Positions 14,702-22,309 of a stretch of DNA of 39,966 nt are shown piece after piece; positions within the stretch are counted from its first letter, which is position 1, and each line of letters starts with the position of its first letter. The notes beneath the pieces were generated by a model. The model was given only the letters and a program-made list of their open reading frames with translations, was not told where the DNA came from and searched no databases. This stretch comes from Planctomycetota bacterium. Lineage in GTDB: Bacteria > Planctomycetota > Phycisphaerae > Sedimentisphaerales > Anaerohalosphaeraceae. The position numbers and the translations under genes were made by a program. Location: NCBI GenBank assembly GCA_013349435.1, contig DUZQ01000021.1, positions 1 through 39,966 on the forward strand, in the 5' to 3' direction.

Positions 14702-16390
14702 TTAACGCGAGATAAGCTTCTTTTGGTATTCATTTTTGGCTTTTATTTCACTGTTCTTGTCTTTCTGCGCTTCTTCCAGGTTCTTTAGGGCTGCGGGATA
14801 ATCGGGTTTTAGGCGCACAGCTTCTTTATAATTTTGTATCGCAAGGTCATACTCGCCCAACAGGGCATACGCCCGGCCCAGATTATTGTAGGCCACCGGC
14901 CACTGTCTGAAACGCAATACCTCTTTGAAGCATTCAACGGCTTCTTCTGCGCAGTTTAGTCTGCTAAGTGCCACGCCCAGATTGAGCCGGGCCTCAAAGT
15001 GTTGAGGGTTGATTCGCAGGGCCTCTTCAAAGTGTGTCATCGCCTCATCAACCCGGCCGGTTTTCAGCAGTACATCCCCGAAGTTATTGTGCATTATGTA
15101 ATTGTCATCGGTTGCCTCCACAGCCCGCTTATAAAGTGTATAGTCATTTTGCCAGTAACCGACCTGCTTATGCGTAAGAATGGCAAGGATAACAAGTACC
15201 ACCAACGATGAGACTTTCAGCGCAATCGTTCCATGTCGCCATTTGTTTGCACCTTCGGCGGCGCCCCAGGTTATCATTATGAAAAGTCCTATCGACGATA
15301 AATATGTGTAGCGGTCGGCCATCGCCTGAATCCCCACCTGCACAAGGCCGATGACCGGCACCAGCGTTATGAGAAACCACAGCCAGCCCGTAAGAAAGAA
15401 AGGGCGCTTGCGCACCGAGTAGAATACAGCAACGGAAATCACAGCTAATAAAATAAAAGAAACTATCGGCTGCCATACCGGCAAACCTTCGAGCCTGAGG
15501 GGGTACAACACAGCCAGACGGGTTGGGTAAATCGTTTTGCCGATATATCTGACACAGGAAACCAGGGCATTAGACAGGCGAAATCTCAGGCCGAAAGCTG
15601 ATATAGGCGCCATTGCCTTACCGCCTTTCTGAATGGCAAAGGTAACTACAATCACAGCCGCTGAAAGGATAAACAAGGGAATCTTTTCCAGAATTAAACC
15701 GCTCAAAGATACGGTGTGTTTGTCGGGACCGGCTGGTTCGGCATATATTGAAGATTCGTTTTGCTTTTGCCCGGCCCGCCCCAACCTTCCCAAAGGCCAA
15801 TAGTCCAACAGCAACAAAACAAACGGCAGGGTAACCAGCATAGGTTTTGCCATCAGGCCGAGACAAAAAACAAGCAGCACCAAAAGATAGCTTATCAGGC
15901 TCGGCCGGCGGATATACCATAAATACGCTGCTATGGTCAGCATCCAGAACAGGCCGCTCAGAACATCCTTTCGCTCAGCCACCCATGCCACGGACTCAAC
16001 GTGTACGGGGTGCAGTGCGAAAAGTGCCGCAACAAATGCGCTGTGCCACAGCAGGCCGGTCATTCTTCTGAATATCTCAAACAAAAGCAAAGTGTTGGCG
16101 ATATGGAAAAGCAGATTTACAAAATGATACCAGAATGGACTAAGCCCAAAAAGCTCAAAATCCAGCATGTAGCTCAGCCAGGTCAGCGGATGCCAGTTGC
16201 TTTTGTAAGAGGTGGTAAATGCCCACAAAACAGAATCGAGTGTTAATCCGGACTGGACCTGCAAATTGCCGCAGACATATTGGAAGTCGTCATAACTGAC
16301 AAAGTCGCAGGAAGCAACCAGCTCAAAAGCCACGAGAATCGCCAGAACCAGGGCAGAGTAAATCAGATAAATGTGTAGCTTTTTCATCAT
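14702..16390 (-). CDS. TMTC-like membrane glycosyltransferase with C-terminal TPR repeats
   Basis: This 562-residue protein has about 11 membrane segments (residues 8-400) and three TPR repeats at about 433-540 (N-N-F-G-D-V-L-L-K-T-G-R, A-R-L-N-L-G-V-A-L, A-Y-N-N-L-G-R-A-Y). The first external loop carries S-Y-D-D-F at about residues 32-36, the conserved acidic pair of GT-C and TMTC-type O-mannosyltransferases, and H-P-V-H-V-E-S-V-A-W-V-A-E-R-K-D is a family signature. Such proteins are thought to glycosylate exported proteins or lipids from lipid-linked sugars. The start is a double ATG. The likely promoter lies so close that the transcript would be nearly leaderless. Confidence 0.85.
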   Translation of the reverse strand: MMKKLHIYLIYSALVLAILVAFELVASCDFVSYDDFQYVCGNLQVQSGLTLDSVLWAFTTSYKSNWHPLTWLSYMLDFELFGLSPFWYHFVNLLFHIANTLLLFEIFRRMTGLLWHSAFVAALFALHPVHVESVAWVAERKDVLSGLFWMLTIAAYLWYIRRPSLISYLLVLLVFCLGLMAKPMLVTLPFVLLLLDYWPLGRLGRAGQKQNESSIYAEPAGPDKHTVSLSGLILEKIPLFILSAAVIVVTFAIQKGGKAMAPISAFGLRFRLSNALVSCVRYIGKTIYPTRLAVLYPLRLEGLPVWQPIVSFILLAVISVAVFYSVRKRPFFLTGWLWFLITLVPVIGLVQVGIQAMADRYTYLSSIGLFIMITWGAAEGANKWRHGTIALKVSSLVVLVILAILTHKQVGYWQNDYTLYKRAVEATDDNYIMHNNFGDVLLKTGRVDEAMTHFEEALRINPQHFEARLNLGVALSRLNCAEEAVECFKEVLRFRQWPVAYNNLGRAYALLGEYDLAIQNYKEAVRLKPDYPAALKNLEEAQKDKNSEIKAKNEYQKKLISR

Positions 16391-16397
16391 GAGTAAC

Positions 16398-16427
16398 AGT
16401 ATAGATATATCTGACGAAAAACGTCAA
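16398..16427 (-). promoter_or_regulatory. Promoter of the TMTC-like gene, overlapping the divergent promoter
   Basis: On the minus strand, TTGACG (plus 16422-16427) and TATACT (plus 16398-16403) are 18 bases apart, each matching five of six. The predicted start is about 16391, at the edge of the ATG (16388-16390), so the mRNA would have almost no leader. Confidence 0.65.
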
Positions 16428-16439
16428 GGTAATTATAGC
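16411..16439 (+). promoter_or_regulatory. Candidate promoter of the cupin/redox operon
   Basis: CTGACG (16411-16416) and TATAGC (16434-16439) are 17 bases apart, with four of six matches each. The -35 boxes of the two divergent promoters form one inverted repeat TGACG-AAAAA-CGTCA (16412-16426), so a protein bound there would block both. Confidence 0.5.
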
Positions 16440-16452
16440 AAATTAACAGCAG

Positions 16453-16466
16453 GTTAAATATTTAAC
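16453..16466. promoter_or_regulatory. Perfect palindrome GTTAAATATTTAAC (operator candidate)
   Basis: The 14-base sequence is its own reverse complement and sits 13 bases after the predicted -10 of the rightward promoter, where a bound repressor would block transcription. The recognising protein is unknown. The word TTAACA also occurs just before it at about 16443. Confidence 0.5.
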
Positions 16467-16470
16467 AAAT

Positions 16471-16501
16471 CGCCCAGATTAGGTATATAAGGGCGTTTTT
16501 T
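16471..16501 (+). terminator. Attenuator-like hairpin in the leader of the cupin operon
   Basis: CGCCC (16471-16475) and GGGCG (16491-16495) form a stem followed by TTTTTT (16496-16501). No rightward gene ends upstream, since the gene to the left points away, so this hairpin would end transcripts from the operon's own promoter. The five-pair stem is short and its loop is 15 bases. Confidence 0.45.
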
Positions 16502-16530
16502 GGCATTTTTGAAAAGGGAGAGATTTTTTT

Positions 16531-16713
16531 GTGAACCTGTTGTTTTGGTCTCAATTAGAGAAACATATTGAAGCTTTGGTCAAAAGTGTTACATTGGATG
16601 GGTTCCTCAAAAGCAGGGGGCTGGCCAGAAAGACGGCCGCCATGAATCTCAATAGAGGTAAATATGGGCGACAAAAGGCAGGAGCAAAACGTACTACACG
16701 CATGTCTCGGTAA
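16531..16713 (+). CDS. Possible leader ORF upstream of and overlapping the cupin gene
   Basis: The GTG at 16531 is preceded at 7-8 bases by AAGGGAGAG, the best SD in this leader. The 60-residue product starts N-L-L-F-W-S-Q-L-E-K-H-I-E-A-L-V and becomes very basic where it overlaps the cupin gene by 50 bases. I recognise no family. The overlap and basic tail argue against an ordinary protein. The strong SD and position after an attenuator-like hairpin argue for translation. It may be a regulatory leader peptide or noise. Confidence 0.3.
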   Translation: MNLLFWSQLEKHIEALVKSVTLDGFLKSRGLARKTAAMNLNRGKYGRQKAGAKRTTRMSR

Positions 16714-17014
16714 AAGCCGGCAAATGGTGGGATTGGTTTCTTACGCAGTTGATTCGATTGTCAGTAAAACGATACTTGATAAGCGTACCGGGACGGTAAC
16801 TCTGTTTGCCTTCGACAAAGGACAAAAACTGAGTGAGCATACCACACCATACGATGCCGTCGTCCAGGTGATTGACGGCGCAGGGCAGTTTATCATTGAC
16901 GGTGAGCTTAACAAAGTCGGCGCAGGGGAGATTATGATAATGCCCGCGGATGTGCCGCACGCTGTTGTCGCTAATGAAAAGTTCAAGATGCTGCTTATAA
17001 TGGTCCGTGAGTGA
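16664..17014 (+). CDS. Small cupin-domain protein
   Basis: This 116-residue single-domain cupin begins at an ATG five bases after AGAGGT. An in-frame TGA shortly upstream rules out a longer start. The beta barrel shows in F-D-K-G-Q-K-L-S-E-H, V-V-Q-V-I-D-G-A-G-Q-F-I-I-D-G, V-G-A-G-E-I-M-I-M-P and P-A-D-V-P-H-A-V. Motif 1 has one His rather than HxH, while motif 2 keeps P-H, so the metal site may be partial. Proteins like this are often made with low-redox or ferredoxin-linked genes. Here it heads a run of redox and metal-protein genes. Its ligand is unknown. Confidence 0.88.
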   Translation: MGDKRQEQNVLHACLGKSRQMVGLVSYAVDSIVSKTILDKRTGTVTLFAFDKGQKLSEHTTPYDAVVQVIDGAGQFIIDGELNKVGAGEIMIMPADVPHAVVANEKFKMLLIMVRE

Positions 17015-17053
17015 TTTGGATATCTCTTTTTGGAAATAACAGAGGGCCCGAAT

Positions 17054-17308
17054 ATGGTCAGATGTCCCGGACTGGATAAAAGGTTTTGGAAACCCGGTGA
17101 TATATTTGAGGTAATGTGTCCCGGATGCGGCCGGTCTATAGAGTTTTTCAAGGATGAGCCAAAGCTGAAGTGCCGAAAGTGCGGGCAGGTGGTTATAAAC
17201 CCGAAGATTGACCTCGGCTGTGCCGGGTGGTGTCAGTACGCCAGGCAGTGTGGGGGTATTATGAAAAAATCCGGCGAAACGGACCAAAGTGCAGAAGGTT
17301 CGAAATAA
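17054..17308 (+). CDS. Cysteine-rich zinc-ribbon protein
   Basis: This 84-residue protein holds eight well-placed cysteines: C4, the pairs C22/C25 and C40/C43 (C-P-G-C...C-R-K-C, a classic zinc ribbon) and C56/C60/C66 (C-A-G-W-C, R-Q-C). The W-K-P-G-D-I-F-E and E-F-F-K-D-E-P blocks match, from memory, the N-terminal region of HD-type phosphohydrolases of anaerobes. The HD domain is not present here. The start is the ATG at 17054, seven bases after GAGGG, rather than a TTG at 17030. The last cysteine group could hold a second metal. It probably acts with the cupin, which ends 39 bases upstream. Confidence 0.82.
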   Translation: MVRCPGLDKRFWKPGDIFEVMCPGCGRSIEFFKDEPKLKCRKCGQVVINPKIDLGCAGWCQYARQCGGIMKKSGETDQSAEGSK

Positions 17309-17429
17309 GGGATTTTCAGATGGCAGTACGAAACCTACTGCAAGCGGCGAAAAGAACGATTTTGAGGACATTACTATAAATTTATCCGGAAACGTAATAG
17401 AAACCGGAATGTTTGAGGCAAAAAAATGA
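17289..17429 (+). CDS. Possible small protein between zinc-ribbon and dehydratase genes
   Basis: A 46-codon frame begins at a GTG within the end of the zinc-ribbon gene and ends in an ATGA overlap with the next ATG (17426-17429). The product includes N-D-F-E-D-I-T-I-N-L-S-G-N-V and looks protein-like with normal codon use. There is no good SD before the GTG and I know no family. The exact 4-base overlap is its best support. Confidence 0.3.
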   Translation: MQKVRNKGFSDGSTKPTASGEKNDFEDITINLSGNVIETGMFEAKK

Positions 17430-17791
17430 CAGAAGCTTTTATGGAAGGTGAAAAAGAGAAACAATCCGTAACGTTGGAAAAAGGAAAGTGTGTGCCGTGT
17501 CAGGCAGGTGCCAGGCCGTTGGACGGCCGAGCCGTTGAAAAGCTGCTGGGCCGGTTGGCCGAAGGCTGGAAGGTGGTTGAACAGCATCATCTCGAGAAGC
17601 AGTACAAGTTTAAGAATTTTCGCCTGGCGCTGGACTTTGTCAACAAAATCGGAGAATTAGCCGAAGCTGAAGGGCACCATCCCGACATTTATCTTGCCTG
17701 GGGGAGGGTGAAAGTAAAGCTGTGGACGCATAAAATCAACGGCCTGCATACTAATGACTTTGTCCTGGCGGCAAAAATTGATAAATTGTAG
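17426..17791 (+). CDS. phhB: Pterin-4a-carbinolamine dehydratase (PCD/DCoH)
   Basis: This 121-residue protein has the whole PCD domain at about residues 34-120. The active-site block E-G-H-H-P-D-I-Y at about 84-91 holds the catalytic His pair, followed by V-K-V-K-L-W-T-H and a final T-N-D-F-V-L-A-A-K-I-D. The enzyme dehydrates 4a-hydroxy-tetrahydropterin after aromatic amino acid hydroxylation. In bacteria lacking that hydroxylase it may instead serve molybdopterin chemistry. No hydroxylase gene is in this window. A 30-residue N-terminal extension with C-V-P-C is found in many bacterial PCDs. The start follows TTGAGG by about nine bases. Confidence 0.9.
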   Translation: MTEAFMEGEKEKQSVTLEKGKCVPCQAGARPLDGRAVEKLLGRLAEGWKVVEQHHLEKQYKFKNFRLALDFVNKIGELAEAEGHHPDIYLAWGRVKVKLWTHKINGLHTNDFVLAAKIDKL

Positions 17792-17878
17792 CAGCAGCAA
17801 AGACTCTAAGCTCGATAGCTCTTTAAGGAACTTGATAAATGTAATTCTGAGTCGCACCATGGCCTGGGTCGCAGCACC

Positions 17879-17911
17879 GTCATTCTGAGGCACAGCCGAA
17901 GAATCTCAGCC
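17879..17911. repeat. Dispersed repeat half, GTCATTCTGAGGC...GAATCTCAG
   Basis: The unit carries the GTCATTCTGAG end and the GAAGAATCTCAG core shared with 7736, 23144 and 30170. It lies in the 158-base gap before the rubrerythrin-like gene. Confidence 0.7.
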
Positions 17912-17949
17912 CTTCTACTGTTTATGTTTTAAGAATCGGGGGAATATCA

Positions 17950-18435
17950 ATGGATATATTTGAATATGCCATGAAAATGGAAAAGGACGGCGAAAACTTT
18001 TATCGACAGGCCGCTCGCAATTCAGCCAACAGGGGTATTAAGGCAATCCTCACTATGCTTGCCGACGAGGAGGTCCGACACTACAAAGCGATAGAGAAAA
18101 TAAGGTCGGCTGAGCCGATGCAGTTAACCGACACCACTATCCTGGCTGATGCCAAAAACGTTTTCACCGTGCTGAAAGATTCGGACGAAACATTTGCACC
18201 GGAAACCAATCAGGTCAACCTCTACAAAAAAGCGCTCGATATCGAAGAGAAAAGCCGCAATTTCTATAACGAAAAAGCCGCCGATGCGCCCGAACAAAAT
18301 TCCAAAAATCTTTTTCTCAGATTGGCCCAGGAGGAGCGGAAACATTATGTGCTCATTGAGAACATAATTGATTTCTTATCGAAACCCAATACCTGGCTGG
18401 AAAACGCGGAGTTTTACCATTTGGACGAGTATTAA
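17950..18435 (+). CDS. Rubrerythrin/ferritin-like di-iron protein (no rubredoxin tail)
   Basis: This 161-residue four-helix protein begins at an ATG a few bases after GGGGGAATATC. It shows two E-x-x-Y/H di-iron half-sites: M-E-K-D-G-E-N-F-Y with L-A-D-E-E-V-R-H-Y (about residues 11-45), and I-E-E-K-S-R-N-F-Y with A-Q-E-E-R-K-H-Y (about 99-138). There is no C-terminal CxxC rubredoxin domain, so it belongs to the shorter ferritin-like group. The family detoxifies peroxide or stores iron in oxygen-stressed anaerobes. Its place directly before a superoxide dismutase supports a role in peroxide removal. Confidence 0.9.
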   Translation: MDIFEYAMKMEKDGENFYRQAARNSANRGIKAILTMLADEEVRHYKAIEKIRSAEPMQLTDTTILADAKNVFTVLKDSDETFAPETNQVNLYKKALDIEEKSRNFYNEKAADAPEQNSKNLFLRLAQEERKHYVLIENIIDFLSKPNTWLENAEFYHLDEY

Positions 18436-18465
18436 GAATGTTTATGTTGGAAAAGGAGATCGAAA

Positions 18466-18948
18466 ATGACAAGAGCATTTGACAAGAAGTTGGTTTTTTT
18501 GGTATTGCTTGTTTGTACGGCTGTGTTCGTTACGGTAGTCTATTCGCACTGTCAAATACCCTGCGGCATATACAACGACCCGGCCCGCTTTGACGAGATA
18601 TCCGAGCATATTATCACCATTGAAAAGTCTATGAAGCAGATAAGAGAGCTTTCCGGGCATGCTCAACCCGATATGAACCAGCTCGTACGATGGGTTCAAA
18701 ACAAGGACGCCCACGCCGATGAGCTGAGCAATATTGTTACTTACTATTTTATGGCTCAGCGGATAAAGCCTGTTGACAAGTCCGATACCGCCCACTATAA
18801 CGAATATGTGCAGAAACTGACACTGCTGCACGATTTGCTCGTTTATAGTATGAAAGCCAAGCAGACGACCGACCTTTCATACGTTGAAAAGCTCACAAAC
18901 AGCTTGAACGGGTTTAGAAAGGCCTATTTCGCCGAACATCACCATTAG
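18466..18948 (+). CDS. sodN: Nickel superoxide dismutase with a Sec-type signal peptide
   Basis: This 160-residue protein has an N-terminal hydrophobic signal (K-K-L-V-F-L-V-L-L-V-C, residues 8-18 and onward to about 27) directly followed by H-C-Q-I-P-C-G-I-Y. This is the complete Ni-hook HCxxPCxxY, in which the free amino group of His, two Cys thiolates and the His side chain bind Ni. Cleavage after V-Y-S would expose this His. The four-helix body spans about residues 42-156. It converts superoxide to peroxide and oxygen, probably in the periplasm. Unlike cytosolic SodN, no SodX protease gene is nearby. The start is an ATG after AAAGGAG. It lies 30 bases past the rubrerythrin-like gene. Confidence 0.93.
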   Translation: MTRAFDKKLVFLVLLVCTAVFVTVVYSHCQIPCGIYNDPARFDEISEHIITIEKSMKQIRELSGHAQPDMNQLVRWVQNKDAHADELSNIVTYYFMAQRIKPVDKSDTAHYNEYVQKLTLLHDLLVYSMKAKQTTDLSYVEKLTNSLNGFRKAYFAEHHH

Positions 18949-19022
18949 GGGTTGGTGGATTTTAATGGTCCTCTCTTAATGCTTTGTACGGAACTTGTTT
19001 TTTAAGCGAGACAGGAGCGACT

Positions 19023-20750
19023 TTGGGCAGGGAATCTTCAACACAATCCGGGGATGTTTCAATTGTTCTATGTGGGCCTGCGGGGATGGGCATCCAGACC
19101 GTTGAGAGTCTTCTGACAAGGATATTGAAGCAGGCGGGGTATAACGTCTTTGCTACAAGGGAATACATGTCCCGCATCCGCGGCGGTTCGAATTCCACCG
19201 AGATACGGGTATCATCAAATAGGGTTTGTGCCTTTGTAAATCGAATCGATATTCTTGTTGGGCTCGACAAAAATGCAATCAGGCATCTTGAAAAGAGAAT
19301 TAGCTCCGATACAGTCATCCTGGCTGACATTTCCAGTTTCGGCGCCGGCTTTGACCAAAGCCGGTGGACTTTTGTAAATGCTGAATTCACCCAGATTGCC
19401 TCTGACATCGGCAACAAGCTTTATTCGAATATAGTTTCAGTTGGCACAATTACGGGCATTTTTGGTATCGAAGAAGATGTTGTAACATCTTGTGTATCTC
19501 AGCGCTTCGGTTCGAAATCTGAAAAAATAGTCCGTGAAAATGTCGAGGCGGCGGAAGGGGGGTACCAAATCGGTTGCAAGTTGGTCGATTCGGGCAAAAT
19601 CAGCATCGACATCCAGCCTGATTCGTCTGTAGAAGAGCAAATGCTGTTGAGCGGAACAGAAGCTGTAGGCCTCGGTGCTATGGCGGGCGGTTGTAATTTT
19701 ATTGCCTCTTATCCTATGTCCCCTTCAACGGGCGTACTGGCTTTTATGGCAAAGCACAGTGCCGATTTCGGCCTTGTGGTCGAACAAGCCGAGGATGAGA
19801 TAGCCGCGATAAATATGTCAATCGGGGCGTGGTATGCAGGGGCTCGGGGTATGGTGACTACTTCAGGAGGCGGCTTTGCACTTATGACCGAGGGTATCAG
19901 TCTTTCAGGTATGCTCGAGACGCCAGTGGTGGTTCATCTTGCGCAGCGGCCGGGCCCGGCAACGGGCCTGCCCACCAGAACGGAGCAGGGCGACCTTGAA
20001 CTTGCGCTTTACGCAGGCCACGGCGAGTTTGTCAGAATTATACTTGCTCCCGGCAGAGTTGAAGAAGCATTCTATCTGACACAAAGTGCTTTTGACCTGG
20101 CCGACAAGTATCAGGTGCCCGTAATTATCCTGACCGACCATTATCTCGTTGACTGTTACTATAATATTTCCTGTCCGGATTTGACGGATGTTAAAATCGA
20201 AAATCACATACACCAAACACAAGCCGATTACAGAAGGTACGAACTTACCGCCAATGGTATCAGTCCCCGTGGTATTCCCGGCTACGGCAGTGGTCTTGTA
20301 TGCGTAGATAGCGACGAGCATGACCAGTCGGGCCATATTACCGAAGACCTCGACCTCAGGGTAAACATGGTGGACAAAAGACTAAGAAAACTCGATGCCC
20401 TCAAGAATGAAATACTCCAGCCCCAATTGTGGCCCTATGAAAACTATAAGAACCTTGTTATATGCTGGGGTTCAACATACCACATAGTAAAAGAGGCTCT
20501 GGCACAATTAGGGTGCGATGACACATCCATGCTGCATTATAGTCAAGTTTATCCCCTGCATCCGGATACCGCCGGCTATCTTAATAAGGCGGCTAAAACT
20601 GTAATTGTCGAAGGTAATGCGACCGGTCAGTTCTGTAAATTGATAAAACTTCACACAGGTCTTGAGGTGGATGGCAAAATCCTGAAGTATAGTGGTTTAA
20701 GTTTCACGGTTGAAGAGGTTGCCGAAAGCCTCGACAAGATGCTTGATTAG
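19023..20750 (+). CDS. korA: 2-oxoacid:ferredoxin oxidoreductase, fused gamma-alpha subunit (KorA-like)
   Basis: The chosen start is the TTG at 19023, five bases after AGGAG. A longer frame from 18984 has no SD. The 575-residue protein joins a gamma domain (about 12-185, with C-G-P-A-G-M-G-I-Q and R-G-G-S-N-S) to an alpha domain (about 205-570, with Y-P-M-S-P-S-T and V-E-Q-A-E-D-E-I-A-A). The E-D-E-I-A region contacts thiamine diphosphate. Such fused subunits are typical of 2-oxoglutarate or branched-chain oxoacid oxidoreductases. It decarboxylates a 2-oxoacid to an acyl-CoA and passes electrons to ferredoxin with KorB, coded 12 bases downstream. The exact substrate cannot be read. Confidence 0.92.
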   Translation: MGRESSTQSGDVSIVLCGPAGMGIQTVESLLTRILKQAGYNVFATREYMSRIRGGSNSTEIRVSSNRVCAFVNRIDILVGLDKNAIRHLEKRISSDTVILADISSFGAGFDQSRWTFVNAEFTQIASDIGNKLYSNIVSVGTITGIFGIEEDVVTSCVSQRFGSKSEKIVRENVEAAEGGYQIGCKLVDSGKISIDIQPDSSVEEQMLLSGTEAVGLGAMAGGCNFIASYPMSPSTGVLAFMAKHSADFGLVVEQAEDEIAAINMSIGAWYAGARGMVTTSGGGFALMTEGISLSGMLETPVVVHLAQRPGPATGLPTRTEQGDLELALYAGHGEFVRIILAPGRVEEAFYLTQSAFDLADKYQVPVIILTDHYLVDCYYNISCPDLTDVKIENHIHQTQADYRRYELTANGISPRGIPGYGSGLVCVDSDEHDQSGHITEDLDLRVNMVDKRLRKLDALKNEILQPQLWPYENYKNLVICWGSTYHIVKEALAQLGCDDTSMLHYSQVYPLHPDTAGYLNKAAKTVIVEGNATGQFCKLIKLHTGLEVDGKILKYSGLSFTVEEVAESLDKMLD

Positions 20751-20762
20751 GATTGTGGATTT

Positions 20763-21629
20763 ATGGACTCACAGAATTTCGATATGGGTGATATTGACAT
20801 AGCCTGGTGCCCCGGCTGTGGTGATTTTGCAATACTCAAGATACTCAAGCAGGCCTTAGCCGCGCTTGAGATTGCCCCACAGGAGCTGGTGGTCGTCTCC
20901 GGTATCGGCCAGGCGGCCAAAATTCCGCAATACTTAAAATGCAATTACTTTAACGGCCTGCACGGTCGTGCTTTGCCCCCGGCGACGGCAATAAAGGCGG
21001 CAAATCCGGCTCTGACCGTCATTGCCGAAAGTGGTGACGGCGATATGTATGGTGAAGGGGGCAATCACTTTATCCACACCATAAGAAGAAATCCCGACCT
21101 AACAAACATCGTTCACAACAACATGGTTTACGGCCTTACCAAGGGACAGGCCTCGCCGACCAGTCAGCGGGATTTTAAGACGCCCGTCCAGGTGCACGGA
21201 GTGTGTCTTGAGCCGTTTAATCCGCTGGCAGCAGCTATCGCTCTGGATGCTTCATTCGTGGCAAGGGCCTTTGCGGGCGACGCCGAACAAACCGTCGAGA
21301 TTTTCAACAAAGCGATTACACACAAAGGTTATTCCCTCGTGGACGTATTGCAGCCGTGCGTCTCGTACAACAAAATAAATACATATCAATGGTTCAAAGC
21401 AAATACATACTATCTCGATGAGACCTACGAACCGACCGACAGAACAAAGGCATTCGAAAAGGCGTGCCAAACCGATAAACTTGCCTTAGGCGTTTTTTAC
21501 ATGAGTCCAGAGAAAGCGACATTTGAAGAAAATCTCGTTGCCTACCGGAAGGATAAAAGTCCACTTTGGCAGCGACAGCCAAATAAGGAAAAGATACAGA
21601 ACCTGATCGAATCAATTAAAAACATGTAG
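20763..21629 (+). CDS. korB: 2-oxoacid:ferredoxin oxidoreductase, beta subunit (KorB-like)
   Basis: This 288-residue protein has the iron-sulfur cysteines C16 and C19 (W-C-P-G-C-G-D) and two further candidates (L-K-C-N-Y and L-Q-P-C-V). Its thiamine-diphosphate site is [12 protein letters not shown] at about residues 96-107, with the metal-binding N-N-M-V-Y-G. There is no separate ferredoxin-type delta subunit in the window, as in the two-subunit KGOR group. It works with the upstream gene. The order korA-korB is standard. Electrons go to a ferredoxin coded elsewhere, or perhaps to the siroheme protein coded next. Confidence 0.92.
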   Translation: MDSQNFDMGDIDIAWCPGCGDFAILKILKQALAALEIAPQELVVVSGIGQAAKIPQYLKCNYFNGLHGRALPPATAIKAANPALTVIAESGDGDMYGEGGNHFIHTIRRNPDLTNIVHNNMVYGLTKGQASPTSQRDFKTPVQVHGVCLEPFNPLAAAIALDASFVARAFAGDAEQTVEIFNKAITHKGYSLVDVLQPCVSYNKINTYQWFKANTYYLDETYEPTDRTKAFEKACQTDKLALGVFYMSPEKATFEENLVAYRKDKSPLWQRQPNKEKIQNLIESIKNM

Positions 21630-21646
21630 TTTTAGGAGTGCTGAAA

Positions 21647-22309
21647 ATGTTACAAGACGGCGAAAAAGGAGTTATTATTCAGCGTGACAAACAAACTTAT
21701 GCGGTTGCGCCCCATATTCCCTGTGGGGTTGTGTCGCCTGATACTTTGCGAAAACTGGCGGACACAGCCGAAAAATATCAAGCTGCGGCGCTGAAGATAA
21801 CCAGCGCGGCCAGAATAGCTGTTGTGGGGCTGGCCGAAGGCGATGTTGACAATGTCTGGAAGGACCTTGAAATGTCACCGGGGGCGGCGGTCGGGCTTTG
21901 CGTCAGAAGCGTCAAGGCCTGCCCCGGCACAACATTTTGCAAACGGGGCATGCAGGACAGTCTGTCTGTCGGAATGAAGCTCGATGAAAAGTATCACGGT
22001 ACCGAATTGCCCGGCAAGCTCAAAATGGGTGTCAGCGGCTGTCCGAACCAGTGTGCCGAGACCTGTATCAAGGACATCGGCTTTGTGGGAATGCCGAACG
22101 GCTGGAAACTGTTTGTCGGCGGCAACGGCGGCGGTAAACCCAGATTGTCGCGAGAGCTTGCCAGAGACCTGACGACCGAACAGGCTCTGGAAATGGCCGA
22201 TGCGGTTGTTGAATTTTACAAAGAAAACGCCAAGCCGCGCCAGAGGCTCGGTGCAATGATTGAGAAAATGGGCTTTGAAGAATTCAAAGCAGCGGTAACC
22301 GGTGGATAA
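21647..22309 (+). CDS. Single-unit siroheme/4Fe-4S reductase-like protein
   Basis: The start is the ATG at 21647, eight bases after AGGAG (a GTG at 21638 overlaps the SD). The 220-residue protein has one nitrite/sulfite reductase ferredoxin-like half (about 8-62) and one catalytic unit with the complete siroheme-cluster motif: C92-x5-C98 (A-C-P-G-T-T-F-C) and C132-x3-C136 (G-C-P-N-Q-C). Full sulfite reductases carry this unit twice and are over 400 residues, so this is the small form known from some anaerobes and methanogens. It may reduce sulfite or nitrite, or have another low-potential role. It overlaps the next gene by 8 bases. Confidence 0.85.
   Translation: MLQDGEKGVIIQRDKQTYAVAPHIPCGVVSPDTLRKLADTAEKYQAAALKITSAARIAVVGLAEGDVDNVWKDLEMSPGAAVGLCVRSVKACPGTTFCKRGMQDSLSVGMKLDEKYHGTELPGKLKMGVSGCPNQCAETCIKDIGFVGMPNGWKLFVGGNGGGKPRLSRELARDLTTEQALEMADAVVEFYKENAKPRQRLGAMIEKMGFEEFKAAVTGG

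Noticed and set aside
16694-17590. 298-codon open frame on the minus strand opposite the cupin, zinc-ribbon and dehydratase genes
   Set aside because: It lies entirely opposite three well-recognised genes, shows no family pattern and no SD; it is a shadow frame.
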